Shown: one piece after another, positions 18,839 to 26,854 of the stretch
Layout of the letters: the number at the start of each line of letters is the position of its first letter
Position numbering within the stretch: the stretch's first letter is position 1
Assembly (NCBI RefSeq): GCF_009925085.1
Contig: NZ_JAABNR010000020.1
Coordinates: forward strand, 1 to 60,367
DNA: 60,367 nucleotides
Direction of reading: 5' to 3'
Origin: Stagnihabitans tardus
Lineage (GTDB): Bacteria > Pseudomonadota > Alphaproteobacteria > Rhodobacterales > Rhodobacteraceae
Made by a program: the position numbers and the translations under genes
Notes under the pieces: model-generated
Seen by the model: only the letters and a program-made list of their open reading frames with translations
Told to the model about the DNA's origin: nothing
The model's database searches: none

Positions 18839-19143
18839 CAGATCGCCTCCCCGGTGGTCTTGGCGTAACGGACCTTCACTTCGCCTTCCATGCGGAAGCC
18901 GACGCGGGTCGCTTTGCCATTGGCGTCAACGATGGCGAGGTTGGACAGGTCGATCGGCATCGCCTTGGCGATGCGGCCGCCCTGGCTGTTGGCCGATTGC
19001 TTGGTGTGGCGGATCGCCATGTTCAAGCCGTCGACGATGGCCTTGCCGTCCTTGGGCGACACGGACGAGATCTCGCCCTGCTTGCCCTTGTCCTTGCCGG
19101 TGAGCACGACGACCTTGTCGCCCTTGCGGAGTTTCGCAGCCAT
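18838..19143 (-). CDS. rplX: 50S ribosomal protein L24
   Basis: A 101-residue assembly initiator of the large subunit. The KOW motif is seen in [21 protein letters not shown], then [33 protein letters not shown]. It overlaps both neighbours by one base (rplN TAATG before it and rplE TGATG after it), so rplN-rplX-rplE form a tightly coupled unit. Confidence 0.97.
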   Translation of the reverse strand: MAAKLRKGDKVVVLTGKDKGKQGEISSVSPKDGKAIVDGLNMAIRHTKQSANSQGGRIAKAMPIDLSNLAIVDANGKATRVGFRMEGEVKVRYAKTTGEAI

Positions 19144-19511
19144 TACAGCACCTCCGGCGCGAGAGAGATGATCTTCATGAAGTTCTTCGCGCGCAGCTCG
19201 CGCACGACCGGCCCGAAGATACGGGTGCCGACCGGTTCGCCCTGGTTGTTCAGGATGACGGCGGCGTTCCGATCGAAACGGATCGCGGTGCCGTCTTCAC
19301 GGCGGACTTCCTTGGCGGTGCGGACGACGACGGCCTTGCGGACGTCCCCCTTCTTCACCTTGCCTTTGGGAATTGCTTCCTTGACCGACACCACGATGAT
19401 GTCGCCCACGGATGCATAGCGGCGGTGCGAACCGCCCAGAACCTTGATGCACTGAACTCGGCGAGCGCCCGAGTTGTCAGCAACATCCAGGTTGGTCTGC
19501 ATCTGGATCAT
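19143..19511 (-). CDS. rplN: 50S ribosomal protein L14
   Basis: A 122-residue protein at the subunit interface. The start [27 protein letters not shown] and the end [25 protein letters not shown] are nearly universal. It is separated from rpsQ by 57 bases, the widest gap inside this part of the spc cluster, with no obvious hairpin. Confidence 0.98.
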   Translation of the reverse strand: MIQMQTNLDVADNSGARRVQCIKVLGGSHRRYASVGDIIVVSVKEAIPKGKVKKGDVRKAVVVRTAKEVRREDGTAIRFDRNAAVILNNQGEPVGTRIFGPVVRELRAKNFMKIISLAPEVL

Positions 19512-19568
19512 TGGTTGTCTCCGACCTTTGGGGACCCTTCAGGCCCCAGGGTTTCGTTCAGTTGCGGT

Positions 19569-19817
19569 TCACGCCGTCGCCTGGGCGACGTCGGTGATCA
19601 CAATCCAACGCTTCGACTTCGAAATCGGCGCGCATTCCTCGATGCGGACCACGTCGCCTTCCTTGAACGTGTTCAAGGGGTCATGAGCGCGGTACTTCTT
19701 GGATTTGCGGATCGTCTTCTGCAGCACGGGGTGCTTGAAGCGGCGTTCGACCAGAACCGTGACGGTCTGTTCGTTCTTGTCCGAGGTGACGACACCTGAA
19801 AGGATACGCTTGGGCAT
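19569..19817 (-). CDS. rpsQ: 30S ribosomal protein S17
   Basis: An 82-residue primary 16S rRNA binder. [21 protein letters not shown], then [19 protein letters not shown] and [19 protein letters not shown], define the OB-fold protein. It follows rpmC by ten bases with GGAG before its ATG. Confidence 0.97.
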   Translation of the reverse strand: MPKRILSGVVTSDKNEQTVTVLVERRFKHPVLQKTIRKSKKYRAHDPLNTFKEGDVVRIEECAPISKSKRWIVITDVAQATA

Positions 19818-19827
19818 CTGTCTCTCC

Positions 19828-20028
19828 TCAGTTCGCAGCCGCGGTGGCCATTTCGACCAGCACGGTTTTCACGCGGGCAACGTCCTTGCGGACCTTGTTG
19901 ATGCGTGCGGTATTTTCGAGTTGGTTGGTCGCGGCCTGAAAGCGCAGGTTGAAGGCTTCTTTCTTCAACGCCACCAGCTGCTCGCGCAGCTGATCAGGGG
20001 TCTTGGAGCGCAGCTCTTTAGCGTCCAT
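19828..20028 (-). CDS. rpmC: 50S ribosomal protein L29
   Basis: A 66-residue two-helix protein near the tunnel exit where SRP and trigger factor dock. The start at 20028 ([18 protein letters not shown]) has GAGG five bases before it; upstream codons have no family sequence. [23 protein letters not shown] is the signature. It usually follows rplP directly. Here rplP lies 2.9 kb away, behind a terminator and four accessory genes. Confidence 0.97.
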   Translation of the reverse strand: MDAKELRSKTPDQLREQLVALKKEAFNLRFQAATNQLENTARINKVRKDVARVKTVLVEMATAAAN

Positions 20029-20046
20029 GTCGTCCTCTTTCTCTGT

Positions 20047-20082
20047 CACCAGACGGCCCCGAGGGTCACCGTTTGCCTGGTG
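20047..20082 (-). promoter_or_regulatory. Stem-loop in the rpmC leader
   Basis: Outer arms CACCAG (20047-20052) and CTGGTG (20077-20082), inner arms ACGG (20053-20056) and CCGT (20069-20072), and a C/G-rich apical part. It lies between the promoter candidate and the rpmC ribosome-binding site. It may be a leader control element for the rpmC-to-rpmD transcript. Confidence 0.45.
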
Positions 20083-20133
20083 GATGAATATAATACCGAC
20101 GATTCCGAGTCGCCCCGGAACCGCAGATGCGCC

Positions 20134-20162
20134 CGTATAGGGGGGTTGGGGCTGTGGGGCAA
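20134..20162 (-). promoter_or_regulatory. Candidate promoter of rpmC-rpsQ-…-rpmD
   Basis: TTGCCC (20157-20162) and TATACG (20134-20139) separated by 17 bases on the minus strand, about 105 bases before the rpmC ATG and 46 bases beyond the preceding accessory stop codon. The hexamers and spacing are identical to those upstream of rplO. Confidence 0.6.
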
Positions 20163-20207
20163 GGGGGAAGTTGGATTCAGTGCTTCTCGCTCGTGAGTGC
20201 CATGGCA

Positions 20208-21002
20208 TCATCTCCAGCGTCCAAATGTGAACACGGACTGAAGCCGCCGCTTTGCTCTGGCAAGCAGGGGCGACTGCTTCACAGGCCGGATTTCGCACAG
20301 TGGCTGACCATCGAAATGAATATTGATCAGCATGGTTGCTGCAACCATCACGACCAAAGACGTGCCGTTCAGAACCTCTGTGCCACTTCTCTCCAGCGCA
20401 AGATGGGTTGCGCCTTTGCGCCCTGCGGGCAGCGTCTCAGCTGGAGGTCCGAAGGTAAGGTGACGCGAGGCCCTTTCCAGCACCTCTTCCCTTTGGTTTC
20501 TCGATGTGTCGTGGTGCGCACCGCCGTGCTTATTGCAGGCAAACCGGACCACCTCATCCAAAGGAAATACTACGCCTTCGAAAAAGAGCGACGGTCGCTT
20601 CATCGCGTATCCAAGCCGAACCATTTTGACCCCAACTGTCGCCATCTCTGCTGCCCAAGTCGGCGGTGTGTCGATACGAGATGCATATAGTTGCATCATT
20701 GGGCGGCCATCAAATTTGACCCCCACTGATAGGTAATAGTCTATACTTGCGTCGTTCTTCGCCTTTTCGAATAGATGACCGTCGTCTTGGACCGGAAAGG
20801 TGACGCTCACCCCAAGGCGGCGCGTTAGGTTACTCAACTCGTTATCGCACAACCAACGCCGCACGATTACCGACGCTTGACGGATATGTCGTTCTTGAAC
20901 CGGCCCGTTTGTGAAGGTGAGTTCGACGAGACTCCGCAGGTCGTCTTCGAAGAGGCGTTGTAGCTGGTCAGGCTCTTCCGTGTTCCCTGCATTCACTGCC
21001 AC
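20208..21002 (-). CDS. Hypothetical protein in the rplP-rpmC gap
   Basis: 264 residues, not recognised. It starts with GTG at 21002 with GAGGGG five bases before it. The first half is mixed alpha/beta, with [19 protein letters not shown] and [21 protein letters not shown]. Residues near 222-238 ([18 protein letters not shown]) are hydrophobic enough for one membrane-associated helix. Base composition differs from its neighbours: three 60-base lines counted by hand (20521, 20581, 20701) give 48-55% G+C, against roughly two thirds in a line of rplP. Together with its position in an otherwise conserved cluster, this suggests later acquisition. Its stop lies 46 bases before the rpmC promoter candidate. 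Confidence 0.65.
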   Translation of the reverse strand: MAVNAGNTEEPDQLQRLFEDDLRSLVELTFTNGPVQERHIRQASVIVRRWLCDNELSNLTRRLGVSVTFPVQDDGHLFEKAKNDASIDYYLSVGVKFDGRPMMQLYASRIDTPPTWAAEMATVGVKMVRLGYAMKRPSLFFEGVVFPLDEVVRFACNKHGGAHHDTSRNQREEVLERASRHLTFGPPAETLPAGRKGATHLALERSGTEVLNGTSLVVMVAATMLINIHFDGQPLCEIRPVKQSPLLARAKRRLQSVFTFGRWR

Positions 21003-21011
21003 AAGCGCCCC

Positions 21012-21092
21012 TCACCCCAAATCATAATTTACGCTCACCGAGATCCGCTCTTCCTCGGCAATGTTCATCCGCACCTCATTGTAGCGACGGTC
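21012..21092 (-). pseudogene. Remnant of a second TIGR02466-type oxygenase gene
   Basis: In frame on the minus strand these bases encode DRRYNEVRMNIAEEERISVS then VNYDLG and a stop. This matches the C-terminus of the intact gene at 21717-22340 (LRHEVPMNMSEEERISVSFN, then YGWA). An in-frame stop precedes it at 21093-21095, and nothing earlier of the protein is left. The iron-ligand His of the intact copy (LRHEV) is Asn here. Its stop codon lies nine bases before the GTG of the next gene, overlapping the ribosome-binding site, a vestige of coupling. Confidence 0.75.
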
Positions 21093-21170
21093 TCACCGCC
21101 CCCCTCCCCCGTCAACCATTTCGCCAATCTTCTCCCGCATAATCCCCTCCGACCTAACCCGGAGCCCGCC

Positions 21171-21638
21171 TTGCGCCTTGTCCTCACCTGCCTCATGACC
21201 CTCTCCCCCCTGCCCGCCCTGGCCCAGGAGGTCGATCTCTCCTGGCTGATGGAGGCGCATTATGCCGCCTCATCGACCACGGCCGAAGGCGTGACGGGCG
21301 ATTTCGATCTTTCGGCCGAGGATTGGGTCTGGACGCTCGACTTCGCGAATGGCGCCAGCCTCGATACCAGCTTTGTCGAGCAGCGCTCCTCGGCCTGGAA
21401 GCCCAGCGACGGAGAGGTCTGGGCCGGTGCCGTGCTCGAGGTCGAAGAGGACCCGGGCGAGCTGGAAAACGGCAACACGCTCTGCGGCGCGGAGGAGGCG
21501 AGCTTCATCGTCTTCACCCCGGTGGACGAGGCCCAGATCGGCGCCGCGCTGCAAATCGCCGTCTTCTCGGGCGAGACCCCGCCCGAGAACATCGAAGACC
21601 CCAGCCTCTGCGGCACCTATATCTACGAAATCCGGTAG
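21171..21638 (+). CDS. Hypothetical secreted protein (TTG start)
   Basis: 155 residues, plus strand, of unknown function. The TTG at 21171 has GGAG six bases before it and opens a signal peptide, (M)RLVLTCLMTLSPLPALAQ, with likely cleavage after ALA. The mature part is acidic, has two Cys that could form a disulfide (in LCGAEEASFIVF and LCGTYIYEIR), and ends in a strand-rich segment. It is transcribed against its neighbours in the rplP-rpmC insert. It probably works in the periplasm. Confidence 0.6.
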   Translation: MRLVLTCLMTLSPLPALAQEVDLSWLMEAHYAASSTTAEGVTGDFDLSAEDWVWTLDFANGASLDTSFVEQRSSAWKPSDGEVWAGAVLEVEEDPGELENGNTLCGAEEASFIVFTPVDEAQIGAALQIAVFSGETPPENIEDPSLCGTYIYEIR

Positions 21639-21716
21639 AACGGCCCTAACAAAAGGTTAACAAGAGACAAAGACTCCGCCGAGATCAATGGCTTGGCGGT
21701 TCTTGCACGCGTGCAA

Positions 21717-22340
21717 TCACGCCCAGCCATAGTTGAAGCTGACCGAGATCCGCTCTTCCTCGGACATGTTCATCGGCACCTCATGCCGCAGCCAGCTCTC
21801 CCAGAGAAGAACCTCCCCCACCTCCGGCTTCACATAAACAAAGGGCTGCAACTTCTGCGCCGCATCCTTCTTCCGAAGGGGCGCATGCATCATCATCGCG
21901 TGGCGCGGGTCCTCCAGCTTCAGCGCCGAGGCCCCCTCCGGCATCGCCATATAGGTCGTCCCCGAGATCACCGAATGCGGATGGATATGGGAGGCATGCA
22001 TCCCCCCCTCCGGCAGGATGTTGATCCAGAAGCTGTCGCATTTCAGCTTCTTGCCCTGAAGATCAAACCCCAGGTCCTCGACGAAAGCCGCGACATGCTT
22101 GTCCAAGGCCTTTTGCAGATCGGCAAAGATCGGCGCCCGCCAGGGAAGGTCATTCAACGAGGCATAAGAGGTATAGCCCGGATAGCCATTCTCCTCGCAC
22201 CACTCCTGCCCCGCCTCGTCATCCTCCGCCATGGCCTCGCAGGTCTGGCGCAGCTCCTTGTAATCGACCTTTGTCTTGGCCAACTCGTTCAGCTTGGCGC
22301 GGTAAAGACGGGTGACAAACAGCGACGAGATTTCGGCCAT
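21717..22340 (-). CDS. Putative 2-oxoglutarate/Fe(II) oxygenase (TIGR02466 type)
   Basis: 207 residues. The start at 22340 (MAEISSLFVTRLYRAKL) is the family one. A double-stranded beta-helix oxygenase is suggested by WINILPEGGMHASHIHPHS (His118/His120 region for iron), the distal LRHEVP (His186) and Arg197 in EERISVSFNY, placed to hold the 2-oxoglutarate carboxylate. Substrates are unknown; cytoplasmic, since no signal is seen. A degraded second copy of its 3' end lies 0.7 kb away at 21012-21092. It sits in the insert between rplP and rpmC. The family name is from memory of its sequence features. Confidence 0.7.
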   Translation of the reverse strand: MAEISSLFVTRLYRAKLNELAKTKVDYKELRQTCEAMAEDDEAGQEWCEENGYPGYTSYASLNDLPWRAPIFADLQKALDKHVAAFVEDLGFDLQGKKLKCDSFWINILPEGGMHASHIHPHSVISGTTYMAMPEGASALKLEDPRHAMMMHAPLRKKDAAQKLQPFVYVKPEVGEVLLWESWLRHEVPMNMSEEERISVSFNYGWA

Positions 22341-22420
22341 GGAGTGTACCCCGGGATCAACGGGCAAAGTCGCCCGCCTCCGTTTCCCACAAGGGCCTGC
22401 CTCACGCAAGCGTCGGCTGT

Positions 22421-22858
22421 TCAGCTTTCCGGTCGCATCAACCTAGCGTAAAGCCCGTCGCCGAGGTCCAGCAACACCGCTCTGCTCCCCGTCTGAACCA
22501 GAAGCTCCAAAGGCCCCTCCCCGCCGCAATCGAGCGCCGACATTTCGACCGCGTAGACACCCTGCCCCGCGACCAGCCCCACGGAGGCCCAACTCCCTCC
22601 CGCAGAACCAAAGCTCTCCGCATCGTCCCGCAGGTTCACCGGTTGCGCAGGGGCCATGTCGCAGAAGAGCCCGCCCGGAAGTTGAAGTCGCGCGCCCGAG
22701 AGTGTCACCTCTTTCCCTTGAAGGCGGATCGACAGATCAGACTCGCCGACGGAAACGCCAGGTGCAAGCACCTCCGCGACGTGCCAGGTCCCGTCAAGAT
22801 CCAAGGCCCCGGCAAAGGCCGGACCTGCCGCCAGGATGAATACCATAACCCGCAACAT
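22421..22858 (-). CDS. Hypothetical secreted protein
   Basis: 145 residues starting at 22858 with GGAGG six bases before the ATG. MLRVMVFILAAGPAFAGA is a signal peptide. The mature part begins LDLDGTWHVAEVLAPG, a lipocalin-like opening, and contains two Cys (GLFCDMAP and ALDCGGEG) that could pair in the periplasm. No domain is recognised with certainty. It is the first accessory gene after the rplP terminator. Confidence 0.6.
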   Translation of the reverse strand: MLRVMVFILAAGPAFAGALDLDGTWHVAEVLAPGVSVGESDLSIRLQGKEVTLSGARLQLPGGLFCDMAPAQPVNLRDDAESFGSAGGSWASVGLVAGQGVYAVEMSALDCGGEGPLELLVQTGSRAVLLDLGDGLYARLMRPES

Positions 22859-22876
22859 CGCCGTCCTCCACAAGCA

Positions 22877-22904
22877 AAAGGGCCGAGGTTTCCCCCGGCC
22901 CTTT
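22877..22904 (-). terminator. Intrinsic terminator after rplP
   Basis: Arms AAAGGGCCG and CGGCCCTTT around a ten-base loop, with UUUU in the minus-strand RNA. It starts 22 bases after the rplP stop and marks the cut between the S10 and spc parts. Confidence 0.75.
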
Positions 22905-22925
22905 CCGTAACATGGCAAGCGAGGC

Positions 22926-23339
22926 TTACCAGTCTTCCTTGGTGATGATCCGCGAGGTCACCGGCAGCTTCATCGCGCCGAGGCGCAGGGCCTCGCGGGC
23001 GATGGCTTCCGACACGCCGTCGATCTCGAACATGATCCGGCCGGGCTTCACCTTGGCCGCCCAGTAGTCGGTCGAGCCCTTGCCGGAGCCCATCCGGACT
23101 TCGATCGGCTTGGCCGAGACCGGGACGTCCGGGAAAATCCGGATCCAGACACGGCCCTGACGCTTCATGTAGCGGGTGATCGCGCGGCGAGCCGCTTCGA
23201 TCTGCCGCGCCGTGACGCGCTCGGGCTCGGTGGCCTTGAGGCCGAAGGAACCGAAGTTCAGCAGGAACCCACCCTTGGCTTCGCCATGGATGCGGCCCTT
23301 GTGCATCTTGCGGAACTTGGTGCGCTTGGGTTGCAGCAT
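22926..23339 (-). CDS. rplP: 50S ribosomal protein L16
   Basis: A 137-residue protein at the A-site side of the central protuberance. [19 protein letters not shown] is the classical start. [52 protein letters not shown] and the C-terminal [11 protein letters not shown] are conserved. It follows rpsC by 12 bases and is the last gene of the rplB-to-rplP unit. Confidence 0.98.
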   Translation of the reverse strand: MLQPKRTKFRKMHKGRIHGEAKGGFLLNFGSFGLKATEPERVTARQIEAARRAITRYMKRQGRVWIRIFPDVPVSAKPIEVRMGSGKGSTDYWAAKVKPGRIMFEIDGVSEAIAREALRLGAMKLPVTSRIITKEDW

Positions 23340-23351
23340 CTCTTCTCTCCC

Positions 23352-24062
23352 TTATGCGCGTTCGCGGCGCGGAGCGCGCGGCGCGGGGCCATCGGCTTGT
23401 TCAGCCAGACGACGGTCATGGGCCTGGGGATCATGCTCAAGGATTTCGCCCTTGAAGATCCAGACCTTCACACCAATGATCCCGTAGGGGGTCTTGGCTT
23501 CGGACAGCGCATAGTCGATGTCGGCGCGCAGCGTGTGCAGCGGCACGCGGCCCTCGCGGTACCATTCGGTCCGCGCGATTTCCGCACCACCCAGACGACC
23601 ACCGACATTGACCCGGATCCCCAGGGCGCCGATGCGCATCGCGTTCTGCACGCCGCGCTTCATGGCGCGACGGAAGGACACGCGGCGCTCCATCTGCTGA
23701 GCGATCGACTCGGCCACCAGCTGAGCGTCCAACTCGGGCTTGCGGATTTCGACGATGTTCAGGTGGAGTTCCGACTTGGTGAAAACCGCCAGCTTCTTGC
23801 GCAGGGTTTCGATATCGGCGCCTTTTTTGCCGATGATCACGCCCGGACGCGCGGTGTGGATCGTGACGCGGCACTTCTTGTGCGGACGCTCGATGATCAC
23901 CTTGGAGATGCCGGCCGCCTTGCACTCGGTGTGCACGAAGTCGCGCATCTTGAGGTCTTCGAGCAGCAGGTTGCCATAGTCCTTCGACTCGGCGAACCAG
24001 CGGCTGTCCCAGGTGCGGTTGACCTGCAGACGCATCCCAATCGGGTTGACTTTCTGACCCAT
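23352..24062 (-). CDS. rpsC: 30S ribosomal protein S3
   Basis: A 236-residue protein at the mRNA entry tunnel. The start at 24062 ([20 protein letters not shown]) is the universal one; the long open frame upstream is not coding. The KH domain has [21 protein letters not shown], the C-terminal domain [23 protein letters not shown], and the tail is Arg-rich. Its ATG overlaps the rplV stop by one base (TAATG). Confidence 0.98.
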   Translation of the reverse strand: MGQKVNPIGMRLQVNRTWDSRWFAESKDYGNLLLEDLKMRDFVHTECKAAGISKVIIERPHKKCRVTIHTARPGVIIGKKGADIETLRKKLAVFTKSELHLNIVEIRKPELDAQLVAESIAQQMERRVSFRRAMKRGVQNAMRIGALGIRVNVGGRLGGAEIARTEWYREGRVPLHTLRADIDYALSEAKTPYGIIGVKVWIFKGEILEHDPQAHDRRLAEQADGPAPRAPRRERA

Positions 24063-24442
24063 TACGCAGTCTCCCCGACTTGGCGCAGCTTGATGGTAAT
24101 TTCCGAGAACGGCTTCATGATCTTGCCGAAGCGACCACGAGCGCGCGGACGGCCACGCTTCATGACGAGGTTCTTGCCGACCCAGGCCTCGGCGACGACA
24201 AGCGCGTCGACGTCCAGGTTGTGGTTGTTTTCGGCATTGGCGATCGCCGACTGAAGGCACTTCTTCACGTCATTGGCGACACGGCGCTTCGAGAAGGTGA
24301 GGTCGGCCAAGGCCTTGTCCACCTTCTTGCCGCGGATCAGACCGGCGACGAGGTTCAGCTTCTGCTCCGACCCGCGCAGCATGCGCAGAACGGCCATAGC
24401 CTCGTTGTCCGCCACGCGGCGCGGAGCTTTTTCCTTACCCAT
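24062..24442 (-). CDS. rplV: 50S ribosomal protein L22
   Basis: A 126-residue protein with a long beta-hairpin that lines the exit tunnel. [32 protein letters not shown] and the hairpin [24 protein letters not shown] are clear. The macrolide-relevant hairpin shows no deletion by eye. It follows rpsS with a 3-base gap and overlaps the rpsC start by one base. Confidence 0.98.
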   Translation of the reverse strand: MGKEKAPRRVADNEAMAVLRMLRGSEQKLNLVAGLIRGKKVDKALADLTFSKRRVANDVKKCLQSAIANAENNHNLDVDALVVAEAWVGKNLVMKRGRPRARGRFGKIMKPFSEITIKLRQVGETA

Positions 24443-24445
24443 GGC

Positions 24446-24724
24446 TTATTTCCTCTTCGCTTTCTTGTCGGCGGCGTGGCCGTAGTAGGTCCGGGTCGGC
24501 GAGTATTCGCCGAACTTCTGACCGATCATGTCCTCGGTCACGTTGACCGGGATGTGCTTCTTGCCGTTGTAGACGCCGAAGGTCAGACCAACGAACTGCG
24601 GCAGGATGGTGGAACGACGCGACCAGATCTTGATCACTTCGCTCTTGCCCGAGGCTTTGGCTTTCTCGGCCTTCGTCAGAAGGTAGCCGTCGACGAACGG
24701 GCCTTTCCAGAGGGAACGTGCCAT
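24446..24724 (-). CDS. rpsS: 30S ribosomal protein S19
   Basis: A 92-residue head protein that contacts S13 and the A-site finger. [50 protein letters not shown] and [18 protein letters not shown]-type end are diagnostic. It lies three bases after rplB and three before rplV. Confidence 0.98.
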   Translation of the reverse strand: MARSLWKGPFVDGYLLTKAEKAKASGKSEVIKIWSRRSTILPQFVGLTFGVYNGKKHIPVNVTEDMIGQKFGEYSPTRTYYGHAADKKAKRK

Positions 24725-24727
24725 GGA

Positions 24728-25567
24728 TTAGCGCCCTTTCTTCTTGGCGTGACGCGAGCGGACGATAAGCTTGTCCGACTGCTTCGGTTTGCGGGTCTTG
24801 TTGCCCTTGGTGCCCTTGCCCCAGGGGGTAACCGGGTGGCGGCCACCAGAGGTCCGGCCTTCACCACCACCATGCGGGTGGTCGATCGGGTTCATGGCCA
24901 CGCCGCGGACCGTCGGGCGGATGCCCATCCAGCGCGAACGACCGGCTTTACCGAAGTTCTGGTTCGAGTTGTCGGGGTTTGACACGGCACCGATGGTGGC
25001 CATGCATTCCTGACGGACCATGCGCAGTTCGCCCGAGGAGAGGCGGATCTGGGCATAGCCACCGTCGCGGCCGACGAATTGTGCATAGGTGCCAGCGGCG
25101 CGGGCCAGCTGACCGCCCTTGCCGGGCTTCAGTTCCACATTGTGGACGATCGCACCGATCGGCATGCCCGAGAAGGGCATCGCGTTGCCGGGCTTCACGT
25201 CGACCTTGGCGCCGGCGATCACTTGATCACCAACAGCCAGACGCTGCGGAGCGAGGATATAGGCCAGCTCGCCATCGGCATACTTCACCAGGGCGATGAA
25301 GGCCGTGCGGTTGGGGTCGTACTCGATACGCTCGACCGTGGCGGCGATATCGAACTTGGTGCGGCGGAAATCAACCACGCGATAGAGGCGCTTGTGACCG
25401 CCCCCCTTGTGCCACATCGTGATGCGACCCGTGTTGTTCCGTCCACCCGTACCGGTCAGACCCTCGGTCAGCGCCTTGATCGGGCGCCCCTTGAAGAGGT
25501 CCGAACGGTCGATCAGAACCAGCCCACGCTGGCCAGGCGTCGTCGGTTTATACGACTTGAGTGCCAT
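24728..25567 (-). CDS. rplB: 50S ribosomal protein L2
   Basis: A 279-residue protein close to the peptidyl-transferase centre. The start at 25567 ([15 protein letters not shown]) is the family one. [21 protein letters not shown] is the RNA-binding part, [22 protein letters not shown]-like sequence (seen as [20 protein letters not shown]) the conserved core, and [22 protein letters not shown] includes the functionally essential His. It is the first gene of the second S10 unit and has an unusually structured leader of about 130 bases. Confidence 0.98.
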   Translation of the reverse strand: MALKSYKPTTPGQRGLVLIDRSDLFKGRPIKALTEGLTGTGGRNNTGRITMWHKGGGHKRLYRVVDFRRTKFDIAATVERIEYDPNRTAFIALVKYADGELAYILAPQRLAVGDQVIAGAKVDVKPGNAMPFSGMPIGAIVHNVELKPGKGGQLARAAGTYAQFVGRDGGYAQIRLSSGELRMVRQECMATIGAVSNPDNSNQNFGKAGRSRWMGIRPTVRGVAMNPIDHPHGGGEGRTSGGRHPVTPWGKGTKGNKTRKPKQSDKLIVRSRHAKKKGR

Positions 25568-25590
25568 GCTTTCTGTCTTCCGTCGTTGTG

Positions 25591-25688
25591 GGGTCTTGCG
25601 ACCCAAAAGGAGCGCCGAAGCTCTCCGGTTTCATAGGGCGCCGAAGCTCCCAACGTAAAACGCCAAGCCCCGGAACGAATCCCGGGGC
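25591..25688 (-). ncRNA. Structured 5' leader of rplB with tandem UUCG hairpins
   Basis: Read on the minus strand, four stem-loops follow each other. First, GCCCCGG/CCGGGGC (25667-25688). Second, GGGAGC-UUCG-GCGCCC (25636-25651). Third, GGAGAGC-UUCG-GCGCUCC (25609-25626), followed directly by UUUU. Fourth, GGGUC-GCAA-GACCC (25591-25604). Loops two and three share GAGCUUCGGCGC, each with an internal A-G mismatch below a C(UUCG)G cap; the last has a GNRA loop. The third with its U-run could act as an attenuator. All pairings were made by eye. Confidence 0.55.
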
Positions 25689-25702
25689 GCAGGCGATGGG
25701 GT

Positions 25703-25731
25703 CGTTTAGGGGAGGGAGGGGGGAAGGTCAA
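25703..25731 (-). promoter_or_regulatory. Candidate promoter of rplB-rpsS-rplV-rpsC-rplP
   Basis: TTGACC (25726-25731) and TAAACG (25703-25708) with a 17-base spacer on the minus strand, starting 59 bases beyond the stop of the accessory gene at 25791. It would start RNA just before the first stem-loop of the rplB leader. Confidence 0.6.
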
Positions 25732-25790
25732 GGGGCGGAAGCTAGGGATTTCGACCTTTCCGACCTTTGACGACTGAGCGCAAGGCCGCG

Positions 25791-26444
25791 TCACCGCCCG
25801 ATCTTCAGAATGCTTGCCAGGAATGACATCGGCCCTTTGCCAGAGGCTCTTGCCGGGGCGGCCATCAGCTCGGCCACGCGGGCCTGAATGTCGTCTGGCA
25901 TCAACGGCAGCAATAACTCTGTCGACCGACGGACCCTTTCATTGCTGCGCAGGCCAGCAGCGATCTGTTGGGCTTCCTTCTCGACGTGGGCGCGGTGCTT
26001 GGCGCGACGCTCTTCAATTGTCTCGGTCGGCACCTTGAGTGCCGGCAGGACGATTCCCGGGTCCAACTGCCAGAACCCAAAGCAGGGTGCTGCGTTGTCA
26101 CCACGCATGAGCCCCCCCGGAATAAAGCTCCAATCCCGTCTGTGATCCTGGGGATCGTGCCGATAGCCACCCGAGTTCACACGGTCGTGGATACGCTTGA
26201 GCATCTGGTAGATAGCGGATGTCTGCCGCTCTGGCCGCACATAGAACTGAGGTTCAGCCAGATAGAACACCGACAAGGCCGTAAGAAGCGAGCAATCCGC
26301 CCGGTCGATGATTGCCCCAAGGACCTCGGCAGGGAAATAGTCCCAATTATAACTATGGGCCGTAGGCAGCAACTCCTCGGTGCGAAGCTTGGCCACGACA
26401 TCGAGTTGCTGAGCAAGGCTAAGCCTTTCGGTGTCCAAATCCAT
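25791..26444 (-). CDS. Hypothetical protein, possibly DUF4274-like
   Basis: 217 residues, inserted between rplW and rplB. HSYNWDYFPAEVLGAIIDRADCSLLTALSVFYLAEP resembles the DUF4274 pattern (NWD … I..R.DC..GTAL..F…), recalled from memory and uncertain. A Trp/Phe-rich middle (RRDWSFIPGGLMRGDN) and a charged coiled helix (EERRAKHRAHVEKEAQQI) follow. It is cytoplasmic by appearance. Composition is less GC-rich than its neighbours (55% in the 60-base line from 26341, counted by hand). Function unknown; DUF4274-type proteins are often found beside polymorphic toxins as possible immunity proteins, but no toxin gene is seen here. Confidence 0.6.
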   Translation of the reverse strand: MDLDTERLSLAQQLDVVAKLRTEELLPTAHSYNWDYFPAEVLGAIIDRADCSLLTALSVFYLAEPQFYVRPERQTSAIYQMLKRIHDRVNSGGYRHDPQDHRRDWSFIPGGLMRGDNAAPCFGFWQLDPGIVLPALKVPTETIEERRAKHRAHVEKEAQQIAAGLRSNERVRRSTELLLPLMPDDIQARVAELMAAPARASGKGPMSFLASILKIGR

Positions 26445-26506
26445 TCAATCCATCCTTCCTGGTACCTCGCCGGATAAACCGCGACTGTGGCAAGACTTTG
26501 AAAAGC

Positions 26507-26534
26507 AAAAGGCCCCCACCTCGCGGCAGGGGCC
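26507..26534 (-). terminator. Intrinsic terminator after rplW
   Basis: Arms GGCCCC and GGGGCC with a 12-base loop, followed by UUUUG on the minus strand (AAAA at 26507-26510). It starts 24 bases beyond the rplW stop and ends the rpsJ-rplC-rplD-rplW unit. Confidence 0.7.
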
Positions 26535-26557
26535 CTCTGTTCCGGTCAGACCAGGTC

Positions 26558-26854
26558 TCAGAGGCCGGTCGTCACGTCGATCGTGTGGCCGCTTTCCAGC
26601 GTCACATAGGCTTTCTTCACGTCGCTGCGCTCGCCGGGGCGGCCGCGGAAACGCTTGGTCTTGCCCTTGGTGATCGTCGTGTTGACGGCCTTCACCTTCA
26701 CCCCAAAGACAGCCTCGACGGCTTCCTTGATCTTGGGCTTGGTGGCGTCCATCGCGACTTTGAAGACGACGGCACCATTCTCGGAGGCCATGGTGGCCTT
26801 CTCGGTGATGATCGGCTTCTTGATCAGGTCGTAGTGTTCGGGTTTCGCGCTCAT
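26558..26854 (-). CDS. rplW: 50S ribosomal protein L23
   Basis: A 98-residue tunnel-exit protein and docking site for trigger factor and [22 protein letters not shown] and [29 protein letters not shown] are clear; [20 protein letters not shown] is the conserved end. Its ATG overlaps the rplD stop by four bases. A terminator follows, so here the usual rplW-rplB link is broken. Confidence 0.97.
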   Translation of the reverse strand: MSAKPEHYDLIKKPIITEKATMASENGAVVFKVAMDATKPKIKEAVEAVFGVKVKAVNTTITKGKTKRFRGRPGERSDVKKAYVTLESGHTIDVTTGL

